A stretch of DNA of 64,000 bases from Merdimonas sp963929015 (GTDB lineage Bacteria; Bacillota; Clostridia; Lachnospirales; Lachnospiraceae), in the NCBI RefSeq assembly GCF_963929015.1, contig NZ_CAWVHE010000013.1, positions 434,001 to 498,000 of the forward strand, written 5' to 3'. Under the pieces are notes generated by a model that saw nothing but the letters and a program-made list of their open reading frames with translations, did no database searches and was not told the origin of the DNA. Made by a program: the position numbers and the translations under genes. This document shows positions 51,817 to 60,711 of this stretch, piece after piece (the first letter of the stretch is position 1; each line of letters starts with the position of its first letter).

Positions 51817-51890
51817 TAGCGGGAACTGGATTTGAACCAGCGACACCACGGGTATGAACCGTGTGCTCTAGCCAACTGAGCTATCCCGCC
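51817..51890 (-). tRNA. tRNA-Met (anticodon CAT)
   Basis: A 74-base cloverleaf: acceptor GGCGGGA/TCCCGCT with one G-U pair, D-arm GCTCAGTTGGCTAGAGC, anticodon stem CACGG/CCGTG with loop TTCATAC, T-arm CTGGTTCAAATCCAG. Elongator type. Discriminator A; CCA is not encoded. Confidence 0.95.
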
Positions 51891-51898
51891 ATATGGTA

Positions 51899-51971
51899 TG
51901 GGGCCTATAGGGCTCGAACCTATGACCCTCTGCTTGTAAGGCAGATGCTCTCCCAGCTGAGCTAAGACCCC
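51899..51971 (-). tRNA. tRNA-Val (anticodon TAC)
   Basis: A 73-base cloverleaf: acceptor GGGGTCT/AGGCCCC, D-arm GCTCAGCTGGGAGAGC, anticodon stem TCTGC/GCAGA with loop CTTACAA, T-arm ATAGGTTCGAGCCCTAT. It is transcribed before tRNA-Met with eight bases between. Confidence 0.95.
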
Positions 51972-52007
51972 ATATCCTGCGGGTCCGTATCTCGAACCCG
52001 CTTTGCT

Positions 52008-52037
52008 ATTATACTATTAACTTCTTTCAAATGTCAA
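52008..52037 (-). promoter_or_regulatory. Promoter of the tRNA-Val/tRNA-Met unit
   Basis: TTGACA (52032-52037) and TATAAT (52008-52013) on the minus strand with an 18-base spacer, 37 bases upstream of tRNA-Val. Confidence 0.82.
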
Positions 52038-52055
52038 CACTTTTTTTCAATTTTT

Positions 52056-53390
52056 TTAGACGATTCCCTGAGCGGTCATAGCGTCCACTACTTTTTCAAA
52101 TCCGGCAATGTTTGCTCCTGCCACATAGTTGCCTTCCATGCCGTAGCGTTTTGCCGCATCCACCATGTTGTGGCAGATGTTGACCATGATTCCTTTCAGC
52201 TTGCTGTCCACTTCTTCAAAGGTCCAGCTTAAGCGCTCGCTGTTCTGTGACATCTCCAGTGCGGATGTTGCAACACCGCCGGCATTCGCTGCTTTTCCAG
52301 GTGCGAACATCACGCCGTTTTTCTGCAGGTATTCGGTTGCCTCAATGGTAGTCGGCATATTGGCGCCTTCTGCCACGATGATGCATCCGTTTGCAACCAG
52401 CTGTTTTGCATCCTCCAGAAGCAGCTCGTTCTGGGTTGCACAGGGAAGTGCGATGTCTACTTTTACAGACCATACGCCGCGGCCCTCATGGTATTCGGAA
52501 TTCGGACGATACTTCTTGTACTCGGTCAGACGGGCGCGGTTTACTTCCTTGATCTCTTTTAATGCAGCCACATCAATGCCTTCCGGATCATAGACCCATC
52601 CGGTAGAATCGCTGACTGTCACTACCTTTGCGCCCAGCTGCTGTGCTTTTTCTGTTGCGTAGATCGCCACATTTCCGGAACCGGATACAGCAACGGTCTT
52701 GCCTGCAAGTTCAATACCGTTCAGTTTCAGAAGTTCTTCTGTCAGATACAGAAGACCATATCCGGTAGCTTCTGTTCTTGCCAGAGATCCGCCGTAGCTT
52801 AATCCTTTTCCGGTCAGCACGCCTTCGTACAGTCCACGGATTCTCTTGTACTGGCCGAACATATAGCCGATCTCTCTTGCGCCGGTACCGATATCTCCAG
52901 CCGGCACGTCTGTGTCAGCGCCGATATATTTACAAAGTTCTGTCATAAAGCTCTGACAAAAAGCCATGACTTCTCTGTCAGATTTGCCCTTCGGATCAAA
53001 GTCAGAACCACCTTTCCCTCCTCCGATCGGAAGGCCTGTCAATGAATTCTTGAAAATCTGCTCAAAGCCGAGGAACTTGATAATTCCAAGGTTTACAGAC
53101 GGGTGAAGACGAAGACCGCCCTTGTAAGGTCCGATGGCGCTGTTAAACTGTACTCTGTAGCCGGTGTTTACCTGCACCTGCCCTTTATCGTCTACCCACG
53201 GAACGCGGAACTTAAACTGTCTCTCCGGCTCTACCAGACGTTCCAGCAGTGCGTCTTTTCTGTACTTTTCTTCATTTGCTTCGATCACAACTCTCAAAGA
53301 CTCCAGAACTTCTTTCACTGCCTGGTGAAATTCCGGCTCTGCCGGGTTCTTTGCTACTACTTTTTCCAAGACTTCATCCACATATGACAT
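52056..53390 (-). CDS. gdhA: Glutamate dehydrogenase (NADP-type)
   Basis: A 444-residue hexameric enzyme that interconverts 2-oxoglutarate and glutamate. It has GGLRLHPSVNLGIIKFLGFEQ and the catalytic segment LPIGGGKGGSDFDPKGKSD, with the Rossmann motif SGSGNVAIY. The length and sequence match the small NADP-preferring bacterial type. CAAGGAGGAAGAAAGT precedes the ATG. A strong hairpin lies in its leader (53430-53457), so read-through may be controlled. Confidence 0.95.
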   Translation of the reverse strand: MSYVDEVLEKVVAKNPAEPEFHQAVKEVLESLRVVIEANEEKYRKDALLERLVEPERQFKFRVPWVDDKGQVQVNTGYRVQFNSAIGPYKGGLRLHPSVNLGIIKFLGFEQIFKNSLTGLPIGGGKGGSDFDPKGKSDREVMAFCQSFMTELCKYIGADTDVPAGDIGTGAREIGYMFGQYKRIRGLYEGVLTGKGLSYGGSLARTEATGYGLLYLTEELLKLNGIELAGKTVAVSGSGNVAIYATEKAQQLGAKVVTVSDSTGWVYDPEGIDVAALKEIKEVNRARLTEYKKYRPNSEYHEGRGVWSVKVDIALPCATQNELLLEDAKQLVANGCIIVAEGANMPTTIEATEYLQKNGVMFAPGKAANAGGVATSALEMSQNSERLSWTFEEVDSKLKGIMVNICHNMVDAAKRYGMEGNYVAGANIAGFEKVVDAMTAQGIV

Positions 53391-53429
53391 ACTTTCTTCC
53401 TCCTTGATGCTTTGATTCCTGTATAGAAA

Positions 53430-53457
53430 AAGGAGCAGACAAACATGTCTGCTCCTT
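53430..53457 (-). terminator. Hairpin with T run in the gdhA leader (possible attenuator)
   Basis: A perfect 12-bp stem, AAGGAGCAGACA pairing with TGTCTGCTCCTT around a 4-base loop, followed by TTTTTC on the minus strand. It is 40 bases before the gdhA start and about 180 after the purL stop. It either ends purL transcripts or attenuates gdhA; a TATTCT-10-like hexamer 40 bases upstream of it favours a gdhA leader. Confidence 0.7.
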
Positions 53458-53637
53458 CCTACACCGTTGACACCTTTGTCTCTTTAACAGAATAAAGTAT
53501 CCCGGCAAAAAACACAAGTATTTTTTTGCATTTTTATTGATTTTTTGCAACTATATAAATTTTTTCCTGCATTTTAATTGATTTTTGTTAATTTTTGCAG
53601 ATGGAAATGCAACTTATTTGCTTGTAAAATTCACTTT

Positions 53638-56600
53638 TTATCTGAAATATGCAACTCCGGACTCAAAGATCTTCATATCCTGCTCTCCGTAAATATTTAC
53701 GGCAACGCTGCGGCCTCTCCGCTCGGAATGAGCCATCTTGCCAAGGACTCTTCCGTCCGGGCTTGTGATGCCCTCGATCGCATAGTAGGAACCGTTCACA
53801 TTCCACTCTTCATTGTCGGTGATATTTCCTTCCGGATCACAGTATCTGGTCGCCACCTGACCGTTTGCGAAGAGTCTCTGGATGGTCTCTAGGGGCGCAA
53901 CAAATCTTCCTTCTCCGTGAGAAGCCGGATTGACATAAACGCCGCCAAGTTCAGCCTGTGCAAGCCACGGGGACTTGTTGGTAACAACCTTTGTATAAAC
54001 CATCTTGGAAATATGACGTCCGATGGTATTATAGGTCAGCGTTGGGGAAGCCTCGGTCTGTCCGGTGATCTTTCCATTCGGTACCAGGCCAAGCTTGATC
54101 AGCGCCTGGAAGCCGTTGCATACGCCAAGCACCAGTCCGTCTCTTTCATTCAGCAGTTTTTCTACTGCTTCTTTGAGCTTTGCATTCTGGAACGCAGTCG
54201 CAAAGAATTTCGCGGAACCGTCCGGCTCGTCGCCTGCGCTGAAGCCGCCCGGGAACATAATGATCTGCGCCTGTGCGATGGCCTGCTCAAATACCTGGAC
54301 AGAATCCACGATATCCGCAGCGCTTAAGTTCTTGAATACTTTCGTCACAACCTTTGCGCCTGCCCGTTCAAAGGCCTTTCCGCTGTCATACTCACAGTTG
54401 GTTCCCGGGAATACCGGAATAAATACTGTGGGCTGCGCGATCTTATGACTGCAGATATGTACGCGGGACGCGTGGAAACATCCGTCTGCCCTAAGGCTTC
54501 CTTCCTCAGTCTCTGCCGGTTCCAGCGTCCATGTTCCGGTCTGATCTTCTGCGCCGGATCTGGTGGCAAATACCTTCTCCAGTGTACCTTTCCATGCCTC
54601 TTCGGCTTCGTCAAGCCCGATGACGCAGTCTCCATAGGAGAATCTGCCGTCCTCTGTCACTTCTCCGATCACAGTATAGGTGATCTGAAGATTTCCAACC
54701 TGTCCGTCCGGAACCTCTGCAATGATATCGCCAAATCCCGGCGCAAAGAAATCTCTGGGATCCAGATTGTGCTCGATCTTTACGCCAAGCCCGTTTCCAA
54801 ACGCCATCTTGCTGACTGCTGATGCGATACCGTGACGGTCAAGCGCGTATGCGGACAGGATCCTGCCTGCGCGGATATCTTCTGTAAATTTACCATACTG
54901 CTCCATCACTTTTTCGTAGACCGGTACGTCGTAATCATCGGTCTCGATCCGCAGCCATACCAGCTTGCTGCCGGCCTTCTTAAGCTCCGGTGTGATGATG
55001 TCTTTTTCTTTTGCCACATCCACGGCAAAGGATACCAGTGTAGGCGGCACATCAATATCCTCGAAGGTACCGGACATACTGTCCTTTCCTCCGATGGACG
55101 GCAGCCCGAATCCAAGCTGTGCGTTATATGCTCCAAGGAGCGCCGCAAAAGGCTGGCTCCATCTGTGCGGATCTTCTGTCATACGACGGAAATACTCCTG
55201 GAAGGTAAATCGGATCTTTGAGTAATCTCCTCCGGATGCCACGATCTTTGCAACGGATTCTGTCACAGCATAAATGGCTCCGTGATACGGGCTCCAGGTA
55301 GAAAGGTAAGGATCAAATCCGTAACTCATCATCGTCACGGTGTCGCAGTCTCCTTTCAGCACCGGAAGTTTTGCCACCATAGCCTGGGTCTCTGTCATCT
55401 GATATTTTCCGCCGTGGGGCATGAAGACAGATCCGGCACCGATCGAACCGTCAAACATCTCCACCAGTCCCTTCTGGGAGCATACGTTCAGATCTTTCAG
55501 CGTATTCATCCACTGCTCTTTTACGTCTTTTACTTCCTGTCTGGTAAGAACCGTATCCTTCCGGTCCGGAATATCAACAGCCACCGTTGTCTCCTGATGA
55601 GCGCCGTTGGTATCCAGGAACGCGCGGGAAAGATTGACGATCTCTTTTCCTCTCCAGCAGAGCACCAGTCTGGGTTCTTCTGTTACAACAGCCACTCTGG
55701 TAGCCTCCAGGTTTTCTTCGGAAGCATACGCCATAAACGCATCGGCGTCTTTGGGGTCTACCACGACCGCCATACGTTCCTGGGATTCGGAAATGGCGAT
55801 CTCGGTTCCGTCAAGTCCTGCATATTTTTTCGGCACTTTATCAAGATCCACTCTCAGGCCGTCAGCCAGCTCTCCGATGGCAACGGATACGCCGCCTGCG
55901 CCAAAGTCGTTACATTTTTTGATCAGCCTGCTGACTTCTTCTCTGCGGAACAGTCTCTGGATCTTGCGCTCTGTAGGCGGATTTCCCTTCTGGACTTCCG
56001 CGCCGCAGGTGGTGGTGGACTCTTCGGTATGTACCTTGGAGGATCCGGTCGCTCCTCCGCATCCGTCACGGCCGGTGCGTCCGCCCAGCAGGATGATGAT
56101 ATCTCCCGGATCCGAGGTTTCACGGATCACGGCTCTTCTTGGAGCTGCGCCAAGCACCGCTCCGATCTCCATACGTTTTGCCACATAGTTGGGGTGATAG
56201 ATTTCTTTTACCGCGCCGGTGGCAAGGCCGATCTGGTTGCCGTAGGAACTATAGCCGTGGGCCGCCTCTCTTACCAGTTTCTTCTGGGGAAGCTTGCCCT
56301 TCAGGGTGTCTTTTGCAGAAACAGTGGGATCTGCCGCTCCGGTCACACGCATTGCCTGATATACATAGGTTCTGCCGGACAAGGGATCACGGATGGCGCC
56401 GCCAAGACAGGTGGCCGCTCCACCGAAAGGCTCGATCTCTGTCGGATGATTATGGGTCTCATTTTTAAAGTTTACCAGCCATTCTTCTTCCACACCGTCT
56501 ACTGTTACCGGCACAACGATACTGCAGGCATTGATCTCTTCGGATTCTTCCTGATCTTCCAGTTTTCCTTCTTTTTTTAATTTCCGCATTGCCATCAGGG

Positions 56601-57435
56601 CCAGATCCATCAGGCAGACAAACTTATCCTCTCTGCCTTTAAAAATCTCGCTGTGATCCTTCAGATACTGACGGTAGGTTTCCTGGATCGGTTCCTTATA
56701 GTCTCCTTCTCCAAAGGAAACGTCTGTCAGTTCCGTGGAGAAAGTAGTATGACGGCAATGATCGGACCAGTAGGTATCCAGAACCCGGATCTCTGTCATA
56801 GACGGATCTCTGTGTTCCTCATTCCGGAAATAGTTCTGGATATGAAGAAAGTCTTTGAATGTCATAGCAAGGCCCAGAGAATCGTACAGTTCTTTTAATG
56901 GCGCTTCTTCCATGTCTTTGAAGCCATCAAAGATCCGCACGTCTTCCGGCTCCTCAAACTTTGTCACCAGAGTGTCCGGTTTTTCCATGCCGGTCTCTCT
57001 GGAATCCACCGGATTGATGCAGTGCTTTTTCACTGCCTCAAACTCTTCATCCGTAAGATTCCCCTCTACCACATAGGTCGTGGCGGTATGGATCACCGGC
57101 TGCTCGTCCTCTTTGATAAACTGCACGCACTGCACCGCGGAGTCCGCCCGCTGGTCAAACTGACCCGGCAGGAATTCTACAGAAAATACACGGCTTCCTT
57201 CGGCCATCGGAAATTCTTCTTTATAAAGGATATCAACCGGCGGCTCTGAAAAAATGCCATTGCAGGCCTTTTCAAAAGTCTCGTCGGTAATGTTTTCCAC
57301 ATCGTACCGGATCAGCACCCGGACATTCTTCAGATCTTTGATCCCCAGATATCCGTGAAGCTCGTGATACAGATCCTTTGCCTGAACCGCGTACTCCGGC
57401 TTCTTTTCCACATATACTCGTTTTACATTGCCCAT
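53638..57435 (-). CDS. purL: Phosphoribosylformylglycinamidine synthase, single chain
   Basis: A 1265-residue fused FGAR amidotransferase of purine synthesis. In order: PurS-like N-terminal domain, two ATP-binding AIRS-like halves (YWSDHCRHTTF, NETHNHPTEIEPFGGAAT, FGAGGVSVAIGELADGL) and a C-terminal glutaminase with the nucleophile in LGVCNGFQAL and HGEGRF. Most Gram-positives have separate PurS, PurL and PurQ; the fused form is common in Lachnospiraceae. GGAGGAAGTTTT precedes the ATG at 57435. It stands without other pur genes, and I see no guanine riboswitch upstream. Confidence 0.96.
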   Translation of the reverse strand: MGNVKRVYVEKKPEYAVQAKDLYHELHGYLGIKDLKNVRVLIRYDVENITDETFEKACNGIFSEPPVDILYKEEFPMAEGSRVFSVEFLPGQFDQRADSAVQCVQFIKEDEQPVIHTATTYVVEGNLTDEEFEAVKKHCINPVDSRETGMEKPDTLVTKFEEPEDVRIFDGFKDMEEAPLKELYDSLGLAMTFKDFLHIQNYFRNEEHRDPSMTEIRVLDTYWSDHCRHTTFSTELTDVSFGEGDYKEPIQETYRQYLKDHSEIFKGREDKFVCLMDLALMAMRKLKKEGKLEDQEESEEINACSIVVPVTVDGVEEEWLVNFKNETHNHPTEIEPFGGAATCLGGAIRDPLSGRTYVYQAMRVTGAADPTVSAKDTLKGKLPQKKLVREAAHGYSSYGNQIGLATGAVKEIYHPNYVAKRMEIGAVLGAAPRRAVIRETSDPGDIIILLGGRTGRDGCGGATGSSKVHTEESTTTCGAEVQKGNPPTERKIQRLFRREEVSRLIKKCNDFGAGGVSVAIGELADGLRVDLDKVPKKYAGLDGTEIAISESQERMAVVVDPKDADAFMAYASEENLEATRVAVVTEEPRLVLCWRGKEIVNLSRAFLDTNGAHQETTVAVDIPDRKDTVLTRQEVKDVKEQWMNTLKDLNVCSQKGLVEMFDGSIGAGSVFMPHGGKYQMTETQAMVAKLPVLKGDCDTVTMMSYGFDPYLSTWSPYHGAIYAVTESVAKIVASGGDYSKIRFTFQEYFRRMTEDPHRWSQPFAALLGAYNAQLGFGLPSIGGKDSMSGTFEDIDVPPTLVSFAVDVAKEKDIITPELKKAGSKLVWLRIETDDYDVPVYEKVMEQYGKFTEDIRAGRILSAYALDRHGIASAVSKMAFGNGLGVKIEHNLDPRDFFAPGFGDIIAEVPDGQVGNLQITYTVIGEVTEDGRFSYGDCVIGLDEAEEAWKGTLEKVFATRSGAEDQTGTWTLEPAETEEGSLRADGCFHASRVHICSHKIAQPTVFIPVFPGTNCEYDSGKAFERAGAKVVTKVFKNLSAADIVDSVQVFEQAIAQAQIIMFPGGFSAGDEPDGSAKFFATAFQNAKLKEAVEKLLNERDGLVLGVCNGFQALIKLGLVPNGKITGQTEASPTLTYNTIGRHISKMVYTKVVTNKSPWLAQAELGGVYVNPASHGEGRFVAPLETIQRLFANGQVATRYCDPEGNITDNEEWNVNGSYYAIEGITSPDGRVLGKMAHSERRGRSVAVNIYGEQDMKIFESGVAYFR

Positions 57436-57525
57436 AAAACTTCCTCCATCTTGTTTCTTCATAATTAAGTGATTTCCTTCTTCTCATCATACCACAGGAA
57501 GGGGAATTAGTAAAACCCCGGCTTC

Positions 57526-58242
57526 CTATTTTTCTGCTGTTTTTCCCCGAAACTTCCAGAAAGCTTTCTGCCTTGCCGCCATCATCACTGCAAACAGGAT
57601 CACCAGACCTCCCACAAAGAAAGCGCCGATCCGCATGACCATGTCATAGAAAAATCCTTCCGGCAGCATCTGGATCATATAATCTTCCGCCGGATCAAAC
57701 AGCCACAGATCATTGGTAAAGAAGATCTCATGAAATAATGTAAAGCTTGCCGTAAAGTCGATGGCAAAGGAGATCAGAAGAACCACGATCAGAACTGCAA
57801 AAACTGCCAGCGCAGCAAAATACCCTCCGGTCAGCATCCTCCTAAGGTCTGCTTTTGTCAGGATCAGAAAAAGGACAAGTCCAGCCGCCAGGATCAGCAT
57901 GACAGTGCGAAGTTGCAATCCCCCCAGAAACAAATGTCTCACGTCCTCCATATGAAGCCGGTCCTGTTCATTGAAGAAGTCCTGTGTCTGCCCCTCCACT
58001 TCTGTTTCAATAGAAAGCACATCTTCTTTTCCGATCAGATAGTCCATCATATAGGATGTAACTTCCATCACGTCCTCTATTTCCATAGAAAGGGATTCCG
58101 TTACCTGGTATCTTTCATATTCCTTCTGATAAAAACGATACTCCGGATCTCCGTATATGGCGATCTGGAAGCTGGTGATCAGCATGGCGATGATCACGCA
58201 GAACATAGCGATAAAGGCCGCCGCCCTCTGTATTGTTTTCAA
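57526..58242 (-). CDS. TIGR01906 family integral membrane protein, TTG start
   Basis: A 238-residue membrane protein of unknown role found in Firmicutes. One N-terminal helix (AAAFIAMFCVIIAMLITSF) and three C-terminal helices flank an extracellular region of about 75 residues. The start is TTG at 58242, overlapping the helicase stop in TTGA, with GGAGGAGAGACCAG upstream, so it is translated by coupling. Confidence 0.84.
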   Translation of the reverse strand: MKTIQRAAAFIAMFCVIIAMLITSFQIAIYGDPEYRFYQKEYERYQVTESLSMEIEDVMEVTSYMMDYLIGKEDVLSIETEVEGQTQDFFNEQDRLHMEDVRHLFLGGLQLRTVMLILAAGLVLFLILTKADLRRMLTGGYFAALAVFAVLIVVLLISFAIDFTASFTLFHEIFFTNDLWLFDPAEDYMIQMLPEGFFYDMVMRIGAFFVGGLVILFAVMMAARQKAFWKFRGKTAEK

Positions 58243-60617
58243 CTGGTCTCTCCTCCATTCTTTTTCTCCCAGAACCCGGCAACCTGCTCAGTCACATTTT
58301 CCAGACTGCATCGGCCGCGGGACGCCCATTCTCTGGGGAATATTTCCTGGCAGCGGCGTTCCTGGAACCGGTCGTCCAGAAGAAGGATCACTCCCTGATC
58401 TTCGTCTGTACGGATCACTCTCCCCGCCGCCTGGAGCACCTTATTCATTCCAGGATAGAGATAGGCATAATCAAATCCCCGAAGTCCTCTGTCGTCAAAA
58501 TATTGTTTCAGAAGCTCCCGTTCCCGGCATACCTGGGGAAGTCCTGTTCCAATGATCACAGCGCCGATCAATTTGTCTTCCGAAAGGTCGATGCCCTCCG
58601 AAAAGATTCCGCCCAGCACGCAGAATCCCATCAGGCTGCGAGTCCGGACGTCCTCAAAATTCTCCAGGAAGATCTCCCTTGCCTCCTCGGACATATACTG
58701 TGACTGCATGACATAGTCGATCTCTTCCCTGCTTTCTTCCAGGAGCTCCAGAAATTCTTCACACACTTCCTCCATAAAACGATAAGAGGGAAAAAAGGCT
58801 ATATAATTTCCAACCTTCGCCCGGGCCACGGCAAACAGATACCTGGCATACTTCCGGTACATATTTTTTCCCCGCAGTTTATACTTCGTACTCACGTCAC
58901 TTCCCAGCAGCAGCAAACGATGGGACGGATCGAAGGGAGACTCCGCGTAAATTGCATAATCGTCGGATGCGGTACTTAACAGCTTTTTATAATAATGGAT
59001 CGGCAGCAGCGTCGCGGAAAAAAAGACGGCGCTCCTTCCCCGGTCCAGATATCCCTGCAGTTTTCTTGCCGGATTGACACAGAAAAGATGGAGATAAAAA
59101 TGCCCCTCCTCGCCAAGTTCGGAATAGATCAGATAATTTTCATCCAGATCCTCATAGACTCCCAGAAACGAACGGACGGAAAAATAAAGCTCCAGCACTT
59201 CCGTACGCACTTCTTCTTTCCTGCATTCTTCAAGAAATCGCTCCATCTCTCCCATCAGGGACACAAGTTTCAGATAGACATTCCCCGCATTTTCAAGAAC
59301 ACGGCAGCCGTCGCACTCCCGCTTCAGGATCAGAAGCTGCTTATTGCAGTCTTCCAGTTTTTTCGACAATTTCGGATCATCTTCTTTGACCAGCTTTTTG
59401 ATCCGGAGGAACTCCTCCTTACAGATGACGGCGCTGTACATTTCTCTGCCCCGCTCCACCAGATTGTGGGCCTCATCGATCAAAAAGAGGTAGTCTCCCT
59501 TATTTCCCTCTCCGAAAAAACGCTTCAGATGAGCATTGGGATCAAAAACATAATTATAATCGCAGATCACAGCATCCACCCAGCTTGACACATCCAGCCC
59601 CATTTCAAAGGGGCATACCTGCCATTTTCTGGCCTGTTCTTCGATCACTTCCCGGCCAATGGCATCTGTGGTGGTCAAAAGCTCGTAGACTGCGTCATTC
59701 ACCCGGTCGAAATGTCCTTTCGCATAGGGACAGGCATCGGGATTACACTCTGTTTTTTCACAGAAACATATTTTCTCCTTTGCCGTCAGCACGATCACTT
59801 TCATTCGCAGAGCCTGCTCCCTCAGGGTCTCAAAGGCCTGCCAGGCCACGGTGCGGGTAATGGTTTTGGCAGTCAGATAAAAGATTTTTTCCCCCAGCCC
59901 TTCTCCCATGGCCCGGACGGCCGGAAAGACGGTGGCAATGGTTTTTCCAACGCCGGTAGGCGCCTGGATAAACAGGTTCTTTTTCTGCTCGATGGTACGG
60001 TAGACTGCAGCCGTCAGTTTCTTCTGTCCTTCGCGATAAGCAAAGGGGAACTGTACCTCCCTGATCGAAGCATTTCTCTTTTCCTGCCAGCGGATCTGAA
60101 AACGGGCCCATTTCTCATATTGGCCGACCACCTCCAGGAACCATGTTTCAAGCTCCTTTGTCCGGTATGCGCTCTGAAATCGACGGATCTCTTCCGTATC
60201 CATATTGCAATAGGTCATCTGCACGCCCATTTCTTCCAGGTCGTGCTGAACCGCGTAAATATAAGCGTAACATTTTGCCTGGGCCAGATGGACCGGTACC
60301 GGTTCTTTTAAAACGTCCAGATCCATAAACATCCCTTTGATCTCATCAACTACCACTCCGGAGGGCGTCTGCAGAATGCCGTCTGCCCTTCCCTCCACGG
60401 ACAGATTGAATCCCTGACAGGGGATCTGCATCTTCAAAGACACTTCCGCCTGGTAATCTGCTCCCATACTGCGTTGAATCTTCCGGTGGATCTTGCCCCC
60501 CAGCAGCATGGCGTCTTTATCCGCCCCCGAAGTCCGGTTGTCAATATCTCCGCTTCGCAGGATAAATTCCACCAGATTACGGACCGAAATCCGGATCAGC
60601 GGCCTTTCTGTATCCAT
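58239..60617 (-). CDS. RecB-like nuclease fused to XPD/DinG-type helicase
   Basis: A 792-residue ATP-dependent DNA helicase. Residues 1-190 form a RecB/Cas4-type nuclease domain: GGKIHRK (histidine), GRADG (D79), VVVDEIKG (E92, K94) and the AQAKCYAY motif (QxxxY). Then comes an iron-sulfur superfamily 2 helicase: Walker A APTGVGKT at about 219-226, the four-cysteine cluster CFCEKTECNPDACP, and FLIDEAHN. It should unwind and possibly cut damaged or branched DNA. I chose the ATG at 60617 (AAGGAAG at correct spacing) over the one two codons earlier. Confidence 0.9.
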   Translation of the reverse strand: MDTERPLIRISVRNLVEFILRSGDIDNRTSGADKDAMLLGGKIHRKIQRSMGADYQAEVSLKMQIPCQGFNLSVEGRADGILQTPSGVVVDEIKGMFMDLDVLKEPVPVHLAQAKCYAYIYAVQHDLEEMGVQMTYCNMDTEEIRRFQSAYRTKELETWFLEVVGQYEKWARFQIRWQEKRNASIREVQFPFAYREGQKKLTAAVYRTIEQKKNLFIQAPTGVGKTIATVFPAVRAMGEGLGEKIFYLTAKTITRTVAWQAFETLREQALRMKVIVLTAKEKICFCEKTECNPDACPYAKGHFDRVNDAVYELLTTTDAIGREVIEEQARKWQVCPFEMGLDVSSWVDAVICDYNYVFDPNAHLKRFFGEGNKGDYLFLIDEAHNLVERGREMYSAVICKEEFLRIKKLVKEDDPKLSKKLEDCNKQLLILKRECDGCRVLENAGNVYLKLVSLMGEMERFLEECRKEEVRTEVLELYFSVRSFLGVYEDLDENYLIYSELGEEGHFYLHLFCVNPARKLQGYLDRGRSAVFFSATLLPIHYYKKLLSTASDDYAIYAESPFDPSHRLLLLGSDVSTKYKLRGKNMYRKYARYLFAVARAKVGNYIAFFPSYRFMEEVCEEFLELLEESREEIDYVMQSQYMSEEAREIFLENFEDVRTRSLMGFCVLGGIFSEGIDLSEDKLIGAVIIGTGLPQVCRERELLKQYFDDRGLRGFDYAYLYPGMNKVLQAAGRVIRTDEDQGVILLLDDRFQERRCQEIFPREWASRGRCSLENVTEQVAGFWEKKNGGETS

Positions 60618-60711
60618 AGACATCTCTTCCTTGTGCGATCATTCTGTCTCACACTCCGGAAAGGAAACAGCGCCAACACCACATTCCTTTTCCGGGTTGT
60701 GATTACTTTCC

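Noticed and set aside
51972..52000. Third tRNA fragment after tRNA-Val (GGGTTCGAGATACGGACCCGC on the minus strand looks like a T-arm)
   Set aside because: Only a T-arm-like hairpin is present between the tRNA promoter and tRNA-Val; no acceptor or anticodon arm.
55282..56580. 432-codon open frame on the plus strand inside purL
   Set aside because: It is fully antisense to a well-conserved gene and resembles no family; a codon-bias shadow.
57436..57525. Purine riboswitch before purL
   Set aside because: The 90-base leader is too short and lacks the paired loops; only a promoter-like TATGAT is visible.
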